Positions 51,322 through 60,605 of a stretch of 64,000 nt of DNA are shown one piece after another. The position numbers were made by a program, and so were the translations under genes. Source of the DNA: Carnobacterium_A antarcticum (GTDB lineage Bacteria > Bacillota > Bacilli > Lactobacillales > Carnobacteriaceae); NCBI RefSeq assembly GCF_042658365.1, contig NZ_JBHSQC010000006.1, one strand, 5' to 3'. The notes beneath the pieces are model-generated. The model was not told the DNA's origin and ran no database searches. It worked only from the letters and a program-made list of their open reading frames with translations. Each line of letters begins with the position of its first letter. The stretch's first letter is position 1.

Positions 51322-51590
51322 GCAAAAAAAGCCTTATCCCTAAAAGGGACGAGGCTTCGATTCGCGGTACCACCCTTGTTTAGATTCATAAAAAAACAAA
51401 TCCACACTTGATTTACATAACGGCGTATACCGGAACTTTTTTCATTACCTTAACAGTAATTCCCAAAGTCAATTCAGGAAGTGAACGTTCATCTGGTTGT
51501 CTAGACAAATGCTCTCAACCTATGGCATTTGTTCTCTTGTTTAGACCTGTCCAAATTACTTTTTTCCATCATCATTTTTAACGTTTATTT
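51322..51590 (-). promoter_or_regulatory. T-box riboswitch of pheST
   Basis: The minus-strand leader carries the T-box sequence AAGGGTGGTACCGCG (51363-51377) followed by a terminator (GAAGCCTCGTCCC...AAGGCTTTTTTT, 51324-51357). About 200 bases of stem I and linker helices lie upstream (to about 51590). T-boxes sense uncharged tRNA. The specifier should be a Phe codon; a TTC occurs in the candidate loop region GTTCACTTCCTG, but I could not fold stem I to confirm it. Confidence 0.93.
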
Positions 51591-51650
51591 TATTTTCGCT
51601 TCTTGTTTAGTTTACCCAACTGTCATAAGAGAGTCAAGCAGTTCTTAGAA

Positions 51651-52013
51651 TTAAGCTTCTTCCATACAGACCCATTCATCGGCCCAAGTTTGAACTTCAT
51701 TCATAACACTTTTTAATCCTTCGCCTTTTTCCGTTAAGCTGTATGCTACACGCATCGTTGCTTCTGGATCGACTGTTCGAGCCACTAGTCCTTCTTGTTC
51801 TAGCTCTTTTAAGCGTTCTACCAATACGCGGTCACTCACACTTGGAATGGTTGCGGCAATATCTTTAAAACGTTGAGGGCCTTCTAATAACACATCGATG
51901 ATTAGACCCATCCATTTTTTTCCTAAAATAGAAAAAGTACGCTCAAACTTTGGACAAATTTCTCTTTGTCTTGTTTCACAGCTAATATCTTGGTTCACAT
52001 CTTTTACTGTCAT
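51651..52013 (-). CDS. HxlR-family transcriptional regulator
   Basis: The 120-residue winged-helix HxlR/DUF24 regulator has CPKFERTFSILGKKWMGLIIDVLLEGPQRFKDIAATIPSVSDRVLVERLKELEQEGLV. The N-terminal Cys in CPKFER is the position used for thiol-based sensing in YodB, HypR and CatR of Bacillus, which respond to quinones, diamide or hypochlorite. An additional Cys is in CETRQREICP. It lies next to a ring-cleaving dioxygenase gene, in line with electrophile sensing, though the two genes are separate transcription units. GAGGTGAAG precedes the ATG. Confidence 0.9.
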   Translation of the reverse strand: MTVKDVNQDISCETRQREICPKFERTFSILGKKWMGLIIDVLLEGPQRFKDIAATIPSVSDRVLVERLKELEQEGLVARTVDPEATMRVAYSLTEKGEGLKSVMNEVQTWADEWVCMEEA

Positions 52014-52062
52014 TGTGATTCTTCACCTCTTTTGATTTATATTATAGCATAATTGGTTATAA

Positions 52063-52091
52063 ATAGTAAGTGATATACTTCCAGTTGTCAA
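52063..52091 (-). promoter_or_regulatory. Promoter of the HxlR gene
   Basis: On the minus strand TTGACA (52086-52091), a 17-base spacer and TACTAT (52063-52068) form a strong promoter. The -10 region overlaps a partial palindrome AGTATATCACTTACT, which could be the regulator's own operator. Confidence 0.65.
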
Positions 52092-52365
52092 CTACTTTTT
52101 GTATTATACACTACTATTAAAAAAAAGCTGTAAAAAGTTCACGTTCAGCTAGAAAAATTAGTCCGCTGACTCGATTTATACCTGCTGTGCTTCGATCAAA
52201 AGAACGGGTAGCATTCGTGTATAGTCTAGGTTGTGGCCAATAAATATTATTAAACTATTTAATGGTTTGATAATTAAACCAAACAAAAAAAGAACGACGA
52301 TTTGAAATGAAACAATTCCAATTCGTCATTCTTTTAAAAGCTTTATTTCCATTTTGTTTTAAAAT
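52092..52365 (-). terminator. Intergenic region with terminator of the dioxygenase gene
   Basis: At 52286-52337 AGAATGACGA and TCGTCGTTCT (minus strand) form a long hairpin followed by TTTTTTG, ending the dioxygenase transcript. The rest (52092-52285) has no gene or repeat that I can support. Confidence 0.65.
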
Positions 52366-53304
52366 TTACTTGAGTGCTCTAACTTCAAAGGGAATCAAAT
52401 TCGAGACAACTTGATTACGATGTGCTTCAAGTTGTTCTGGCAACATTAATTTTTCCCCCATCGTTTCATAGGACTCATCATGCGCAAAACCGGGTGTATC
52501 TGATGCTATCTCGAATAAAATCCCGCCTGCTTCTCTGAAATACAAGGCTTTAAAATAATTGCGGTCCTTTACAGGGGTTGGGCGTTGCCCTTTATCCATT
52601 ACTTGCTGTCTCCAAGCTAAATGATCGGCTTCATCTTGCGCACGCCAAGCAATATGGTGAACCGTACCAACGCCTTGTAGCCCAGCACCAACGGAAGACA
52701 TATTCAAATCAATGATATTGCCGATATCAGCAGATGATTGAAACCGCCATAAGCCGTTTTCTTCACCAATTTTTTCTAATCCCATAGTAGATTCAAGAAC
52801 TTTTGCTGTTTCTAGTGGAGCATGCGTGAATAATGTTGCTCCGCCAAAACCTTTGATTGCCACATCGCTTGTAATTCCAGCGAACTCATAAGCATTTTTT
52901 TCACCTGCTTCACGAGCTACAAGCTCTAACTGCAAACCATGTACATCATCAAATGCTAAATAGTCTTCTCCAAAACGACGATACTTTTCAAAATCAATAT
53001 TAAATTCAACTAAACGCTGCTCCCAAAAAGACAAAGCGCCTGCTGGGACAACGTAAGTAGTCACACCAACTTGTCCATCTCCAATCTTTCCTTGCTGTGC
53101 ATTTGCCCAAGGGAAAAACGTAATAATCGTTCCCGGCTTTCCCCCTTCGTCTCCAAAATATAAGTGATAGACTTCAGGGTCGTCAAAGTTAACCGTTTGC
53201 TTGATCATACGAAGACCCAGTACTCCGGCATAAAAATCAACATTTTCTTGCGGATGTCCGACTATAGCGGTTATGTGATGTATTCCGGCTGTTTTTTTCA
53301 TCAT
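52366..53304 (-). CDS. VOC-family ring-cleaving dioxygenase (MhqO-like)
   Basis: The 312-residue protein has two vicinal-oxygen-chelate modules: GIHHITAIVGHPQENVDFYAGVLGLRMIKQTVNFDDPEVYHLYFGDEGG, then about residue 150 on, with GVGTVHHIAWRAQDEADH. Likely metal ligands are the His in GIHHIT, the His in VHHIAW and the Glu in GGILFEIASDTPG. This matches the MhqO/MhqA group annotated as ring-cleaving dioxygenases, linked in Bacillus to detoxifying hydroquinones and catechols. A nearby thiol-type HxlR regulator fits such a role. The actual substrate is inferred. Confidence 0.88.
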   Translation of the reverse strand: MMKKTAGIHHITAIVGHPQENVDFYAGVLGLRMIKQTVNFDDPEVYHLYFGDEGGKPGTIITFFPWANAQQGKIGDGQVGVTTYVVPAGALSFWEQRLVEFNIDFEKYRRFGEDYLAFDDVHGLQLELVAREAGEKNAYEFAGITSDVAIKGFGGATLFTHAPLETAKVLESTMGLEKIGEENGLWRFQSSADIGNIIDLNMSSVGAGLQGVGTVHHIAWRAQDEADHLAWRQQVMDKGQRPTPVKDRNYFKALYFREAGGILFEIASDTPGFAHDESYETMGEKLMLPEQLEAHRNQVVSNLIPFEVRALK

Positions 53305-53420
53305 TGACTGCTCCTTTAATGTAAAATTTCATTTTTGATTTTTAATTCTAATTAATATATCTCTAATTAAAGGCAATCGTATCATTATGCTTACTTTTTG
53401 TCAACACACATTAAGTTAAT

Positions 53421-53466
53421 AAAAAATAAGTTCAGTCAAAAACTAAGTCTTTGACTGAACTTATTC
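53421..53466 (-). terminator. Terminator after mtnN
   Basis: AATAAGTTCAGTCAAA pairs perfectly with TTTGACTGAACTTATT, followed by T's on the minus strand. Confidence 0.82.
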
Positions 53467-53478
53467 CTATTGATTTGG

Positions 53479-54186
53479 TTAGAAAGTGGAGGCTAGTTTC
53501 TCAACGTACTTTTCAACAAACAACATCGAATGATCAGCTGCTAAGTCCAGATGATCATTAAAAGACTCACCGGCTTCTTCACCTGCTATATCTGATAATG
53601 CCCGAATATTAATAAAGGGGATACCATATTGATACGCTACTTGATGGATCGCTGCACCTTCCATTTCAGCTGCTCTAGCGCTCGGAAAATTTTTGCGTAT
53701 TTCTGCTACACGCTTTTTATCATCCATAAACGCATCAGCAGTAAGGATCAGCCCGTTTACAACACGATGAGGCCATTTTGTATCGGAAAGAATCGTTTGA
53801 CTTAATGCCACATATTTTTCTTCTGTCGTAAAACTGGCTGGCATTTCTGGAACTTGTCCTAAAGCATAATCAAAAACAGTTGCATCAACATCGCTATATC
53901 TAGACTCTGATGAAACGACAATATCTCCAACTGAAAGAGATTTATCCATCCCTCCTGCTGAACCTGTATTAATAATAAAGTCAGGAGCAAACCGTTCAAT
54001 TAATATCGCAGTGGACATAGCAGCGTTTGCTTTGCCAATTTGAGATTGAACTAAAACCACTTCTTGGCCATTTAGTAGTCCTTCCTCCAAAACGGTTCCT
54101 GCTACTTGAATTGTTTTGGGATTTATTAATTTTTCGCGCAAAGGCCGAACTTCTTCTTCCATCGCAGCTATAATGGCTATCTTCAT
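53479..54186 (-). CDS. mtnN: 5'-methylthioadenosine/S-adenosylhomocysteine nucleosidase
   Basis: The 235-residue MTA/SAH nucleosidase (Pfs) shows MKIAIIAAMEEEVRPL, INTGSAGGMDKSLSVGDIVVSSESRYSDVDATVF, AAEMEGAAIHQVAYQYGIPFINIRALSDIAG, with the catalytic Glu and Asp in place. It cleaves MTA and SAH to free bases, salvaging methyl-cycle by-products; the S-ribosylhomocysteine formed feeds LuxS, so it can influence AI-2. LuxS is not in this window. AAAAGGAGAATTT precedes the ATG. Confidence 0.96.
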   Translation of the reverse strand: MKIAIIAAMEEEVRPLREKLINPKTIQVAGTVLEEGLLNGQEVVLVQSQIGKANAAMSTAILIERFAPDFIINTGSAGGMDKSLSVGDIVVSSESRYSDVDATVFDYALGQVPEMPASFTTEEKYVALSQTILSDTKWPHRVVNGLILTADAFMDDKKRVAEIRKNFPSARAAEMEGAAIHQVAYQYGIPFINIRALSDIAGEEAGESFNDHLDLAADHSMLFVEKYVEKLASTF

Positions 54187-54291
54187 TAGTAAATTCTCCT
54201 TTTTAGGCTTTCATTTTTAAAATCTTCTTTTGCTTCCTACTTGATTATAACCAAGAATTAACCTAAAGGGCTACTCCTTTTATTTTGGACT

Positions 54292-54333
54292 AAAAAAACA
54301 ACCCTATTTCCAATGATAAAGGAAATAAGGTTA
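54292..54333 (-). terminator. Terminator after the HD-domain gene
   Basis: On the minus strand AACCTTATTTCC pairs with GGAAATAGGGTT (two wobble pairs) and is followed by GTTTTTTT. Confidence 0.75.
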
Positions 54334-54352
54334 TTTGGATTGCATTCAATTT

Positions 54353-54868
54353 TTATTGGATCGTTACTGGCTTTAATCTAGCCCACGCACTCTTCACACG
54401 GTTGCGTGCTTTCCCCGTTAAAGGTACCGCTACTTCTTTGATTGCACAGTATTTGTCTACAAACGTGACGACATAACTTTCTTTGTACTTAGGTAAAGCA
54501 ACAGTTGCCAACCACATATGTTTGATGATGATATCGCACTCTAAATCGCTTAATTCGGTTAATTTTTTAGCATTTTCACAAGCCATCCGCGGATGAACGT
54601 ATGCATGCGTACCTTCGTCAAATTTAGTGGTTCTCCAATCATAGTAAAATAAGTCATGAAGTAAGCCCGCACGTGCAGTTGCTTTTGCATCCCAGCCATA
54701 TCGTTTCGCAATACGGTAACTGAGATAAGAAACGCTAATTGAATGTTCTAATCGCGTTGTAAAGTGGTGTTGAGTGTATTCATTCAGTTTTTGAACTTCT
54801 TCGCGATTAAGCAAGTCTTCAATTAAAGCCACATATTCTAAATCTTGTTTCCATTTTGGTTCGATCAT
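54353..54868 (-). CDS. HD-domain phosphohydrolase-like protein
   Basis: This 171-residue HD superfamily protein has metal-binding pattern H...HD visible in TRLEHSISVSYLSYRIAKRYGW and ARAGLLHDLFYYDW, with further His in HAYVHPRMACENA and an Asp in FVDKYCAI. Small HD proteins of this kind in Lactobacillales often lie beside a SpoU rRNA methyltransferase gene, as here; the substrate is unknown. It does not resemble the YqeK or RelA groups closely. AAAAGGAAGTC precedes the ATG. Confidence 0.85.
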   Translation of the reverse strand: MIEPKWKQDLEYVALIEDLLNREEVQKLNEYTQHHFTTRLEHSISVSYLSYRIAKRYGWDAKATARAGLLHDLFYYDWRTTKFDEGTHAYVHPRMACENAKKLTELSDLECDIIIKHMWLATVALPKYKESYVVTFVDKYCAIKEVAVPLTGKARNRVKSAWARLKPVTIQ

Positions 54869-55054
54869 TCAAAGACTTCCTTTTCTATGAGTTTGTGTCA
54901 CCTTTCGACTTGCCACCTATCATACACTCTTTTATCATAGATTTGAAGTCGAACGCTTCAGATGTAAGATAAAAAAGAAAAATTTGATATTTTAGACACA
55001 ATTGTGCAACAAACGTGTTTCTTCTATAAAGAATACGAAGAACGTCTTTTGTTT

Positions 55055-55819
55055 TTAAAGTCGATCAGACAAAGCAAACATTAAGATTCCGGCAGCAACT
55101 GCTACGTTTAACGATTCGGCTTGGCCTTTAATAGGAATATATACGTTTTGTGTTGTCTTATCCAATAACTCACGAGCCATTCCATTGCCTTCATTGCCCA
55201 TCACTAGAGCGAAAACTTTTTGTGCTGGAATGTCCTGATAAGCAGCTGCATCTTTATTCAATTCTGTGCCGTAAACCGGAAAACCATTTTTTTGAAATAA
55301 AGAGAACCATTCTAATAAATCCCCTTGATAAATAGGCAAGTGAAAATGACTGCCTTGCATTGACCGAATGACTTTGCTGTTATACAAGTCGACCGTTCCT
55401 TTTCCTAAGACCACACCGCCAAATCCAGCAGCATCGGCTGTACGCACCATTGTTCCTAAGTTTCCTGGATCTTGCACATTGTCTAAAAACAAATAAGGTT
55501 TCTCTAACATAGGAGCATTGGTTAATAACTCTTTTTGAACGACTGCAAAAATACCTTGCGGCGTTTCTGTCTCGCTTAATTGTTTTGAGATTTCATTTGA
55601 TACCATAAACGTTTTTTCTTGAGGAAAGTTCACTGCCTCAGTTTCTTTGCTGGTTTCGCTGATGATCAGTTCTAAGATCGTTGCTTGATTTTTTAACGCT
55701 TCATCAATCAAATGAAAACCTTCAATCAAGTATGCTCCAGATTTTTCGCGTCCTTTTTTTGTTTGCAGCTTTTTCCACTGTTTCACGCGTTCATTTTTTG
55801 TCGATAGAATTTTTTCCAT
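55055..55819 (-). CDS. TrmH/SpoU-family RNA methyltransferase (YsgA-like)
   Basis: The 254-residue SPOUT methyltransferase has an N-terminal RNA-binding segment (STKNERVKQWKKLQTKKGREKSGAYLIEGFHLIDEA) and a C-terminal knot domain with LFLDNVQDPGNLGTMVRTADAAGFGGVVLG, ALVMGNEGNGMARELL and VYIPIKGQAESLNVAVAAGILMF, the three SpoU motifs. It methylates the 2'-O of an RNA nucleotide, probably in 23S rRNA; the target is not deducible. GGAGGCC upstream of the ATG. Confidence 0.92.
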   Translation of the reverse strand: MEKILSTKNERVKQWKKLQTKKGREKSGAYLIEGFHLIDEALKNQATILELIISETSKETEAVNFPQEKTFMVSNEISKQLSETETPQGIFAVVQKELLTNAPMLEKPYLFLDNVQDPGNLGTMVRTADAAGFGGVVLGKGTVDLYNSKVIRSMQGSHFHLPIYQGDLLEWFSLFQKNGFPVYGTELNKDAAAYQDIPAQKVFALVMGNEGNGMARELLDKTTQNVYIPIKGQAESLNVAVAAGILMFALSDRL

Positions 55820-55868
55820 GGGTATTTTGGCCTCCGCAATTTATAATTCGCTTCACTATCAGTTTACT

Positions 55869-55901
55869 GAAAAAGCCTTCCTTTTTAAAGGGAAGGCTTA
55901 A
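55869..55901 (-). terminator. Terminator after the M23 gene
   Basis: AAGCCTTCC pairs with GGAAGGCTT, with an A-rich loop and T's on the minus strand. Confidence 0.82.
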
Positions 55902-55915
55902 AAAAACATATTTTA

Positions 55916-57268
55916 TTACATTCCTAGATAAGAAGCTGGATTAACACGAGTACCATTTACATAAACTTCAAAATGCAAGTGAACTCCTGTAGCAGTACCT
56001 GTCATTCCCATTGTTCCAAGGTGTTGCCCTTGAGAAACTTGTTGACCTGGAGCTACAGTCAAACTTCCGGATTGCATATGAGCATACAACGTTTGAAGAC
56101 CATTTCCATGATCGATTTTAACGTAATTGCCCCATCCGCTGTCGTATCCAGCTACCATGACTGTTCCGCCTTGAGCAGCAACAATTGGGCCACTTCCGCC
56201 GAAGTCCATCCCGCCATGTAATTTATGAGCGCCCGTAACCGGGTGGACACGGTAACCGAATGGCGAAGTAGTGACACCGTTACTTGGACGAATGAAACCT
56301 GAGCTGTTTGATGAACTCGCAGGTGCACTTTGGCTTGACTCTTGTGGTGCAGAAGGAGCCGGTGTTTCAGTGCTTGCTTTCGCCTGCTGTTGTTGTTGAG
56401 CAGCTGCTGCTGCTTCTGCTGCCTCAGCTTGTTCAGCTGCTTCTTTTGCAGCTTTTTGAGCTGCTGCTTGACGCGCTTGTTCTTCTTCAATGATTCGTTG
56501 ACGTTCTTGTTGCAACTCTTCCGACAAGACACTAGTTTGCGTAGCAACAACTTGTTGTTCTTTCACAAACGTGTTCTTTTCATCTTCTGTCATATCGTAT
56601 TGGACAGCAAGTTGAACAATTTTATCATCCATTTCGGCTTTCTGGGTGACTAAGTTATTCTTAGTTACTTCAATTTCGCCTTTTAATTTTTCAATCGCTA
56701 CTTTTTCTTTTTCAGCTTCTGCTTCATTTGATTCTAATGTTTTTTGATCATTTTGCTGTTCCGTAACAATATCCTTATTTGCAGATACTAACTGGTTGAT
56801 GACTCCAACACGACCAATTAAGTCAGACAAGCTTTCAGCTGTCATGATCATTTCCATCATATTTTCTGAGCTGCCATCTGTTTGAACGACGCGAGCTTGA
56901 TTGTCTAATTTTTCTTCTCGTTGTGCAATCAATTCTTTTAGCTCTTCAATTTTCTTTTTAAGCTTTTCAATTTTCTCTTTAGATTCAGTTAATTTTTGTT
57001 CTTGCTCGTGTAATTTTATGACCACTTCATCAATTTCTATTTGGAGCTGTTTCACATCTCCTTCGAGATTAGCCTTTTCAGATTCTAAGTTATTTAATGT
57101 GTCTTCTTGTTTTTTAATTTTTGAGTTCAAGTCATTTGATTTAGATTCAAGTTCTTGTTTTTGCTTTTCTAGTTCTTGGATACTATCTGCTTTAGCTATT
57201 GTAGGCAACACAAATGGGCTTGCGAACATCATCGCTGCAATTAATCCAGTAGTTAATTTCTTTTTCAA
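55916..57268 (-). CDS. Secreted coiled-coil M23 peptidase (murein hydrolase/EnvC-like)
   Basis: The 450-residue secreted protein starts at TTG (AGGAGGTTCGCA upstream). It has a signal peptide (to about IAKADS), a long coiled coil (about 30-230), a Gln/Ala-rich linker with a Q run, and a C-terminal M23 LytM domain of about 110 residues with metal ligands HGGMDFGG (H...D) and VHLHFEVYVNG (HxH). All M23 ligands are present, so an active endopeptidase is likely. The coiled-coil half shares a distinctive block (NQARVVQTDGSSENMMEMIM, AESLSDLIGRV) with the NlpC/P60 protein at 12525, indicating domain shuffling. Confidence 0.93.
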   Translation of the reverse strand: MKKKLTTGLIAAMMFASPFVLPTIAKADSIQELEKQKQELESKSNDLNSKIKKQEDTLNNLESEKANLEGDVKQLQIEIDEVVIKLHEQEQKLTESKEKIEKLKKKIEELKELIAQREEKLDNQARVVQTDGSSENMMEMIMTAESLSDLIGRVGVINQLVSANKDIVTEQQNDQKTLESNEAEAEKEKVAIEKLKGEIEVTKNNLVTQKAEMDDKIVQLAVQYDMTEDEKNTFVKEQQVVATQTSVLSEELQQERQRIIEEEQARQAAAQKAAKEAAEQAEAAEAAAAAQQQQQAKASTETPAPSAPQESSQSAPASSSNSSGFIRPSNGVTTSPFGYRVHPVTGAHKLHGGMDFGGSGPIVAAQGGTVMVAGYDSGWGNYVKIDHGNGLQTLYAHMQSGSLTVAPGQQVSQGQHLGTMGMTGTATGVHLHFEVYVNGTRVNPASYLGM

Positions 57269-57466
57269 TGCGAACCTCCTATAAATTTAAACGGTCTTGT
57301 TTTTTTCCAACTTTAAAAGTATACCATAAATAATTCTTTAGACGATGTTATTCTGTTAACAAAATCTACTGAATATTACATAGCTATTACATGATTTCGC
57401 TTCCATATGTTGTTTAGTTTAAAATACACGAGTTTTGAATTTTTATTCAAATAAGAAATGATCATA

Positions 57467-57526
57467 AATGAAAATATGACTGCATTGAGCTCGCTTATTT
57501 GCAGTCGCTCAATACAATCATATTTA
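57467..57526 (-). terminator. Probable terminator after sbcC
   Basis: AAATATGATTGTATTGAGC pairs with GCTCAATGCAGTCATATTT over 19 positions with G-U pairs on the minus strand. The T-tract is weak (TTTTCATTT). Confidence 0.6.
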
Positions 57527-57550
57527 TTCATTTTTCGGTTTTTTATGGTG

Positions 57551-60500
57551 TTACATTTTCACTTTGACTTGGCTTCCTTGCGAAGTTTTGGTTACATCGA
57601 TATGAACCGGTATACGCATCTTCAACTCTTCAACATGAGAAATAATGCCGACCAGTCTGCCTCTTTGGTTTAATTCAAACAACGTTTCGATCGCGCTATC
57701 TAAGGAATCAGAATCTAATGTCCCAAAGCCTTCATCAATAAACAAAGTATCAACACTGACTCCGCCGCTATGATTTTGAATGACATCACTTAATCCCAAA
57801 GCTAGTGCTAAAGATGCTTTAAAACTTTCACCGCCAGATAGAGTCCGGACACTTCTTGTTTTTCCTGTATAATTATCAAAAACATCCAAATCCAATCCTT
57901 TTGCGCCTGTTCCTTTGACTTTTTCCTCACGTCTCAGTAAAGAATATCGATTGTTCGTCATTTGTGTGAAGCGCAAATTTGCAGCAAGAATGATTTCTTC
58001 AAAATAAATCGCCAATACATATCGTTCAAATGATACGTAGTCTGTCTCTTTCGAACCATTGGCTAATTCGGCTAATTCACTGTACAGACGATAATTTTCT
58101 AATTGTGCTTGTTTAGCCTCATAATTTTTGCTGATTTCTCCACTGGCCGTTTCATAATTTTTTACAGTTCCGACTAATTCTTGATATCTTTCTGCCAAAT
58201 TTGCCAGTTCTTTTTGTTTTTCTTGGTTTTCTAACTGATAGTCTTCAATGGTTCGACTATCGCTTGCTGCTAATTTTTCTTTCTGCTTTTGATAGTTTAC
58301 ACGGTTGACCCAGACTTTTTGATCATAAGCAGCAACTTCTTCTGTTAAAGTCTTTGCTTGTTCAGCATCAATCAAATGCTCTTCAAAAGCCTCATTTAAA
58401 TTAGCTGCTTTTAACTGCTTTTCAAATTCAGCCGTTGCTTCTTCATATCGAACAACCAGTCGTTCGTGTTGAGCTTCTAAAGAAAGTGTACTGGTCTGGT
58501 ACTGCGTTTCTGATTTTTCTAATGCGATTTTTTTATCTTGGTGTTTTTTATAAGCTGCTTCGATTTGCTGCAATTCATCGATCAACTGCCGTTTAGTTGC
58601 TTGTACTTGTTCGAGCTCTTCATATGTCAGTTGAAGCCGTAATTCCTGAATTTCTTCTTTTGTTTCCTGGATTCTTTTGCAGTTATTTTGACAAACTGAG
58701 CTCAATTCTTGGATAACAGACTCCAATCGGCGTTCGGCTTGTTGAATTTCTTCTAGTTGATGTTGAAGATCCTTTTCCTGCCCCGCTAATTGTTCTAGTT
58801 GCTCGATATCAATGGCAAGTTTCGTTCTTTCGTCAGCTAATGCTGTTAATTCTTCTTGCAGCTGGTTCAATGCTCCCCCTGCTTCACTAGCATGCAATTC
58901 CAATAATTGTTCATACTCTTGGATACGCTCGTTTAAATGGCGGACTTCATTGGAAGCAGAGTTGTAAGCTTGATAATTCTGGTTTTTTTCTTCTTCAAAT
59001 GCCTCTAATTGTTCTTGGGAGACTATATCTTCCGTCAAAACCGCTGTATGAGGATGTTCCATTGAACCGCAAACTGGACAAGCAGAATCTGCTTCTAACT
59101 CATCAGCCAGCATTCCTGCGATATTTCGATTGTAGGCCAAACGTTGCTGCTTGTAGTCTTCTTCAATCGCTTGGTAAGCAGCTTCCGTTTCTTTAAACAA
59201 GGCCAACTTCGTTTCTTTTTGTTCTACTGTTTGAGCTAACACCGTTACACTCTTTTGCTTGGATGACAATGCATTATTTTTTTCCTGCAATTCATTTGCG
59301 CTTTTTTGTTTTTCCAATAAATCCGTTCTAGCTTGGTAGCTTTCTGTTAACAGATTCTTTATCTGTTCTACTTGTTTTTTATAATCAATTAATGTTGCTG
59401 CTTGTTTTTCAATATCAGTTTCATGATGCTGATTGTCTTCTTCAAAACCCTTTATCTGGTTTTCTTTTGTTTTAATTGTTTTTATGGTTCGTTCTTCCTG
59501 TTCCAATTGATTGACGGCTTCTCTTTTTTCAGGTAAAAGAACATACTTTTTTTCAACCGCTGCAAAATCTTTTTTATTTTCTTTAAGCGCCTGTCGTGTT
59601 TCTCTTAACGCTTGTTTATCCGCCTCTAAATGCTGGTATATTGCTGTCTTATCCGTCGCTTCTTGCTGTTGTTGTTCTTTTAAATCAGCCAGCTTTTGCG
59701 CTTTTTCATTCAATGCTAAGGTTGTTCGTTTTTGATTCACAGCTGTTTTTAAAGCTTCCAACTCATTTTTTGTTTGTTCTAACTGAGCCAGTTCTGTTAA
59801 CCATTCCACTCTCTCTTGATTGTCATGCATTTTTTTACGCAATTGATCCATTTCAGACGTATATTGTTGCATTTTATCTCGATAAGTATCCAATGCCATT
59901 TCTAATTCTGTTAATAGGTATTTGATGTCCAATAACTGGATCGCTTCAGCCAATGACTCGTTTTCTTGGGGTTGGATCATGCCCACAAATTGTTCCATCA
60001 TTTTATCGCTTTGTTCGACTTCTGACTTTAAGCGACGAGCTTCTTCTTTTAAATCCAATTGAAACGTTTTGATGGTATCCGTTTGAAAAATATTACGAAA
60101 GATTTTTTCTTTATCTGCACTATTGGATTCCAGCATTTTTTTGAATTCGCCTTGCGGCAGCATCACGATTTGTTTAAATTGCTCATAAGAGAGCGACAGC
60201 AAATCTTGAATTTCTTTGTTCGCTTCATTTATTTTAGTGGTTACATTAGTGCCATGAATCAATTCAACTTCCGGACTGTATTTTTTAATTCTGTGTTTCC
60301 CAGGCCCCATTTGAGCAGGCGTACGTTTGATGTAATACTTTTTGCCCGCTAGTTCGAATTCCAATTCGACATAACAGAGGACTTCATCCGATGCAAATTG
60401 GGATTTGAACGTATCTTTTCCGCGGCTTGTTCCACTGGCATCATCATATAAAGCATAGGCAATGGCATCAAAAATCGTTGTTTTCCCAGCACCCGTTGGT

Positions 60501-60604
60501 CCGCTTACTAAAAAAAGCGTTTTTTGGTTAAATTGGGTGAAATCAATTTCTACCTTACCTTTATAAGGACCAAAAGCGTTCATAACTAATTTTAAGGGTC
60601 TCAT
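57551..60604 (-). CDS. sbcC: Exonuclease SbcC (Rad50-like ATPase)
   Basis: This 1017-residue Rad50-like subunit of the SbcCD nuclease opens DNA hairpins and processes broken ends. Walker A FLVSGPTGAGKTTIFDAIAYALYD lies near the N-terminus (about residue 30). Two long coiled coils flank the zinc hook CPVCGSMEHPH (about 505), and the C-terminal lobe has signature RTLSGGESFKASLALALGLSD and Walker B VDTLFIDEGFGTLD. The ATG at 60604 follows the sbcD stop by one base; the frame extending upstream to 60703 overlaps sbcD and is rejected. Length is typical. Confidence 0.96.
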   Translation of the reverse strand: MRPLKLVMNAFGPYKGKVEIDFTQFNQKTLFLVSGPTGAGKTTIFDAIAYALYDDASGTSRGKDTFKSQFASDEVLCYVELEFELAGKKYYIKRTPAQMGPGKHRIKKYSPEVELIHGTNVTTKINEANKEIQDLLSLSYEQFKQIVMLPQGEFKKMLESNSADKEKIFRNIFQTDTIKTFQLDLKEEARRLKSEVEQSDKMMEQFVGMIQPQENESLAEAIQLLDIKYLLTELEMALDTYRDKMQQYTSEMDQLRKKMHDNQERVEWLTELAQLEQTKNELEALKTAVNQKRTTLALNEKAQKLADLKEQQQQEATDKTAIYQHLEADKQALRETRQALKENKKDFAAVEKKYVLLPEKREAVNQLEQEERTIKTIKTKENQIKGFEEDNQHHETDIEKQAATLIDYKKQVEQIKNLLTESYQARTDLLEKQKSANELQEKNNALSSKQKSVTVLAQTVEQKETKLALFKETEAAYQAIEEDYKQQRLAYNRNIAGMLADELEADSACPVCGSMEHPHTAVLTEDIVSQEQLEAFEEEKNQNYQAYNSASNEVRHLNERIQEYEQLLELHASEAGGALNQLQEELTALADERTKLAIDIEQLEQLAGQEKDLQHQLEEIQQAERRLESVIQELSSVCQNNCKRIQETKEEIQELRLQLTYEELEQVQATKRQLIDELQQIEAAYKKHQDKKIALEKSETQYQTSTLSLEAQHERLVVRYEEATAEFEKQLKAANLNEAFEEHLIDAEQAKTLTEEVAAYDQKVWVNRVNYQKQKEKLAASDSRTIEDYQLENQEKQKELANLAERYQELVGTVKNYETASGEISKNYEAKQAQLENYRLYSELAELANGSKETDYVSFERYVLAIYFEEIILAANLRFTQMTNNRYSLLRREEKVKGTGAKGLDLDVFDNYTGKTRSVRTLSGGESFKASLALALGLSDVIQNHSGGVSVDTLFIDEGFGTLDSDSLDSAIETLFELNQRGRLVGIISHVEELKMRIPVHIDVTKTSQGSQVKVKM

Positions 60605-60605
60605 G

